64,000 nt of DNA, taken from assembly GCF_001949125.1 (NCBI RefSeq), contig NZ_MSTI01000115.1:1-64000 (forward strand), read 5' to 3'. The stretch comes from Deinococcus marmoris (GTDB taxonomy: Bacteria > Deinococcota > Deinococci > Deinococcales > Deinococcaceae). Under the pieces are notes generated by a model that was given only the letters and a program-made list of their open reading frames with translations, searched no databases and was not told the DNA's origin. Of the stretch, positions 61,524 through 64,000 are shown piece by piece (position 1 is the first letter of the stretch; each line of letters opens with the position of its first letter). Both the position numbers and the translations under genes were made by a program.

Positions 61524-63905
61524 ATGAAGACATCCCTTGCCCCATTGTTTTTTGTCTGTGGCCCCCTGCTGCTGGCGTCCTGTTCGGGCAAGCAGCCGCC
61601 TCTGCCCCCTCTGCCTGATCCCGTTCCCCCAGTAGACACCACGCCCGCCGACAACCCCTACGCCGGGGGGAAGCAGTATCCCTGGACGAATCGGCTGGAG
61701 CTGGCGGTGGCCGATCCCTACGCGGCGGGGCGCAGCTACCCCTGGGTCTCGCCCACGGCGGCGTCCAGCCTGAAGGCGCAGGGGCCAGCGGACGGTCAGA
61801 ACTTCCTGTCCGGGGTGCAGTGGACCTCGGCCACCAACACCTGGGGACCCGTGGAGCTGGACCACAGCAACGGCGAGCAGAACGCCGATGACGGCAGCGC
61901 CCTCAGCGTCGGGGGCAGCACCTTCGCCAAAGGTCTGGGGGTTCACGCGGCGTCCGAGATCCATTACGCGCTGGGTGGGCAGTGCAACACCTTCACGGCC
62001 CGTGTGGGCGTGGATGACGAGGTCGGTGCGCGGGGCAGCGTGCAGTTCAGGGCCTTCGGTGACGGCAGGATGCTGTTCAACAGTGGCGTCCGGCGCGGCG
62101 GGGACCCGGCCCTGCCCGTGAACCTGAGTGTGGCGGGCATCCGGGAACTGCGGCTGGTGACGGGGGACGGCGGCGACGGTATCGAATACGATCACGCCGA
62201 CTGGGGAGACGCCGCCCTGAGCTGCAAGGTGGCCCTGCCCGGCAAGGACGTGTGGCTGAGCGATCTGGCGTATGTCTCGGCGCAGAGTGGCTGGGGTCCG
62301 GTGGAGTTCGACCGCAGCAACGGTGAGCAGGGCCTGCGCGACGGCGGGGCGCTGACCATTGCTGGCCGCACCTTTGACCGGGGCATGGGTGTTCACGCGC
62401 CCTCGGCCCTGGACTACGATCTTGGGCGCACCTGCACCGCCTTCAGCGCGCAGCTCGGTCTGGATGGGGAGGTGGGGAAGCGGGGCAGCGTGGTCTTCGA
62501 GGTCTACGGCGACGGTCAGAAGCTGTACGACAGCGGCCCCCTACGTGGTGGTGACCCGGCCCGGCAGGCCGTGGTGGACCTGCGTGGCGTGCAGACCCTG
62601 CGCCTGAGCGCCACCGACGGCGGCGACGGGCTGGCCTACGATCACGCCGACTGGGCCGACGCCCGGCTGCAATGCGGAACGGCAGTGACGGGTCAGCCGG
62701 GCACCCTCGATCCCGGTTTCGGGGAGGCGGGCCGCTCCAGCGTGGGCGGCGTGGCCACCGTGACCGAGAACGGCGGCACGCTGGTGGTGCTGGGGGGGCA
62801 TTTCGGCCTGACCCGGCTGTCGCCCTCCGGCGTGGTGCTGGCGCGTGGTGCGGCCACCCCAAATGGCGCAGCAACCCTGAATGGCGCGGCCAGCGCTCTG
62901 GCCCTTCAGCCGGACGGCGCGCTGATCGCCGTGGGCTACCTGGACGGCCAGATGGTGGCGCTGCGCTACCGGCCCGATCTGACATTGGACCCCGGCTTTG
63001 GCGTGGGCGGGGTGGTCCGGCTGCGGCTGGGGGTGGCGGCCAGCCAGTACGACAGCGATCCGGTGCGCTCGGCGGCCACCGCCGTGACCGTCGCCCCGGA
63101 CGGCCAGATCGTGCTGGCGGGTTACGCCTCGCGGCCCTTCTCGCCCGCGCCCGGCGTCACGCTCTCGGACGACGATTTCGCGCTGGTGCGACTGGGCAGC
63201 GACGGCAGGCCGGACCTCACCTTCGGCAAGAGTGGCGTCGTGACCACCCCACTCAATGCGCTGCTGGCAGGCGGCGACGCCTCCACCGACAAGCTGTACG
63301 GCGTGGCCCTGCAACCGGACGGCAAGATCGTGGTGGCCGGTGAGGCCCAGTACGACGCCAACAATTACAGCTCCGTGGTGGCGCGTTATCTGGGGACGGG
63401 CAAGCTGGACCCGTCCTTCTCGGGCGACGGAATTGCGCTGGGCGGTCTGGGCGAGCGCAGCACCTTCCATGCCGTGGCTGTGGAAAAGGGCGGCGCGATC
63501 CTGCTGGGCGGCGGCACCGGACGCTTTTTCACCAGCGCCCTGCTCCAGCGCTTCAGCCCGGTGGGAGAGGCTGGGGAAGGCGTGAGGTTCCAGTTCAGGG
63601 TGCCGGAAAACGCACAACTGTTCCAGACCGTCGTGACCGCCCTGCGGCCCCAGTCGGATGGCCGCGTCGTTCTGGGCGGCTACGCGGGCGATACCACGTT
63701 CGTTTCACGCTTCGGCGCAGACCTGACGCAGGACCTGACCTTCGGGGCCACGTCGGGGGGTGCTGTGTCGGGGGGAAATGTGCCCGTCGGGTCCGGCTCC
63801 TTGATCGCCCTGACCCAGGATGCCGAACGCCGGATCATCGCCACGACGGCCCAGTTCACGGCCACGGGCATAGAGGGTGACGGCACCGTCCGCCTGTTCC
63901 CCTGA
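61524..63905 (+). CDS. NPCBM/delta-60 beta-propeller lipoprotein, paralogue 2
   Basis: A 793-residue tandem paralogue of the preceding lipoprotein with the same plan. The signal peptide MKTSLAPLFFVCGPLLLASC gives lipid Cys 20. Then come a PYAGGKQYPW / PYAAGRSYPW linker, two NPCBM-like domains with SATNTWGPVELDHSNGEQ and AQSGWGPVEFDRSNGEQ, and a delta-60-type propeller region (LDPGFGEAGRSSVGG, VAPDGQIVLAGYA, LQPDGKIVVAGEAQYD). Many long stretches are nearly identical to paralogue 1, so the pair arose by duplication. A GGAGG ribosome binding site precedes ATG 61524. It has its own long upstream region and probably its own promoter. Confidence 0.85.
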   Translation: MKTSLAPLFFVCGPLLLASCSGKQPPLPPLPDPVPPVDTTPADNPYAGGKQYPWTNRLELAVADPYAAGRSYPWVSPTAASSLKAQGPADGQNFLSGVQWTSATNTWGPVELDHSNGEQNADDGSALSVGGSTFAKGLGVHAASEIHYALGGQCNTFTARVGVDDEVGARGSVQFRAFGDGRMLFNSGVRRGGDPALPVNLSVAGIRELRLVTGDGGDGIEYDHADWGDAALSCKVALPGKDVWLSDLAYVSAQSGWGPVEFDRSNGEQGLRDGGALTIAGRTFDRGMGVHAPSALDYDLGRTCTAFSAQLGLDGEVGKRGSVVFEVYGDGQKLYDSGPLRGGDPARQAVVDLRGVQTLRLSATDGGDGLAYDHADWADARLQCGTAVTGQPGTLDPGFGEAGRSSVGGVATVTENGGTLVVLGGHFGLTRLSPSGVVLARGAATPNGAATLNGAASALALQPDGALIAVGYLDGQMVALRYRPDLTLDPGFGVGGVVRLRLGVAASQYDSDPVRSAATAVTVAPDGQIVLAGYASRPFSPAPGVTLSDDDFALVRLGSDGRPDLTFGKSGVVTTPLNALLAGGDASTDKLYGVALQPDGKIVVAGEAQYDANNYSSVVARYLGTGKLDPSFSGDGIALGGLGERSTFHAVAVEKGGAILLGGGTGRFFTSALLQRFSPVGEAGEGVRFQFRVPENAQLFQTVVTALRPQSDGRVVLGGYAGDTTFVSRFGADLTQDLTFGATSGGAVSGGNVPVGSGSLIALTQDAERRIIATTAQFTATGIEGDGTVRLFP

Positions 63906-63924
63906 CGTCTGGACATTCCCCGAC

Positions 63925-63964
63925 CCGGGTGGTGGCCCTCGTTCAGAGGCGGCCACCTGGATTT
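63925..63964 (+). terminator. Possible terminator of NPCBM lipoprotein gene 2
   Basis: An imperfect GGGTGG...CCACCT stem with an inner GCCCTC/GAGGC pairing, followed by ATTT; 20 bases after the stop. Confidence 0.4.
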
Positions 63965-64000
63965 ATGCAACTCCACCAGATAGCTGCCTGGTAAAAAGTG

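Overview
The window is a GC-rich chromosomal segment from a member of the Deinococcus lineage. This is inferred from three things. First, the pilMNO-(pilP/pilW-like)-pilQ operon runs straight into aroC-aroK-aroB. Second, hydrogen-peroxide-dependent haem synthase, type 2 IPP isomerase, polyphosphate glucokinase and TreY/TreZ occur together. Third, many genes have a TANNNT box only 6-8 bases before the start codon, the leaderless promoter layout described for Deinococcus. Most of the window is ordinary housekeeping and metabolic DNA; no CRISPR array, prophage or recognisable defence island was seen. The only mobile-element coding sequence is a transposase C-terminus cut by the left edge.

Layout. 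1-10.7 kb: transposase end, TetR regulator, polyphosphate glucokinase, an amidohydrolase, a small lipoprotein, RNase HII, rpe-comB, an M42 peptidase, apaG, queA with a NYN-domain protein, and ruvA. 10.7-14.1 kb: a structured repeat whose end supplies the ltrA start codon, ltrA, fni, an initiator tRNA with its own promoter and terminator, and a DUF456 membrane protein. 14.1-19.8 kb: a three-subunit molybdenum aldehyde oxidoreductase of PaoABC type, then thuA and a Gfo/Idh/MocA oxidoreductase. 19.9-24.8 kb: a DUF937 protein, a three-gene ABC exporter and two small membrane proteins. 24.8-30.2 kb: 3-methyladenine DNA glycosylase, prepilin peptidase, a nitronate monooxygenase-like protein, a compositionally odd small ORF, and rimO. 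30.3-37.3 kb: treY, treZ and glgX on the minus strand, turning maltodextrin/glycogen into trehalose.

37.5-42.5 kb: a basic-tailed hypothetical protein, an RNase HI with an extra C-terminal region, an esterase, aroQ, a guanidino-modifying enzyme and an unaccompanied amino-acid-binding protein. 42.5-52.2 kb: aroB, aroK, aroC and the pilus assembly operon pilQ, a pilP/pilW-like gene with a huge low-complexity linker, pilO, pilN and pilM. 52.8-58.4 kb: a lipoprotein, a small conserved protein, murF, an acetamidase/formamidase homologue, and hemQ coupled to an aldo/keto reductase. 58.6-63.9 kb: two tandem paralogous lipoproteins, each with two NPCBM-like carbohydrate-binding modules and a C-terminal delta-60-type beta-propeller region.

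How they work together. TreYZ/GlgX (trehalose formation from alpha-glucans), ThuA plus a Gfo/Idh oxidoreductase (a possible keto-trehalose pair), polyphosphate glucokinase and two secreted NPCBM lipoproteins make sugar handling a recurring theme. The pilus and shikimate genes form one long minus-strand block. The least explained items are the tandem NPCBM/propeller lipoproteins, the expanded linker in the pilP/pilW-like protein, the basic-tailed protein at 37.5 kb, the guanidino enzyme with its orphan binding protein, and several families of structured repeats, one of which has become the N-terminus of TreY.
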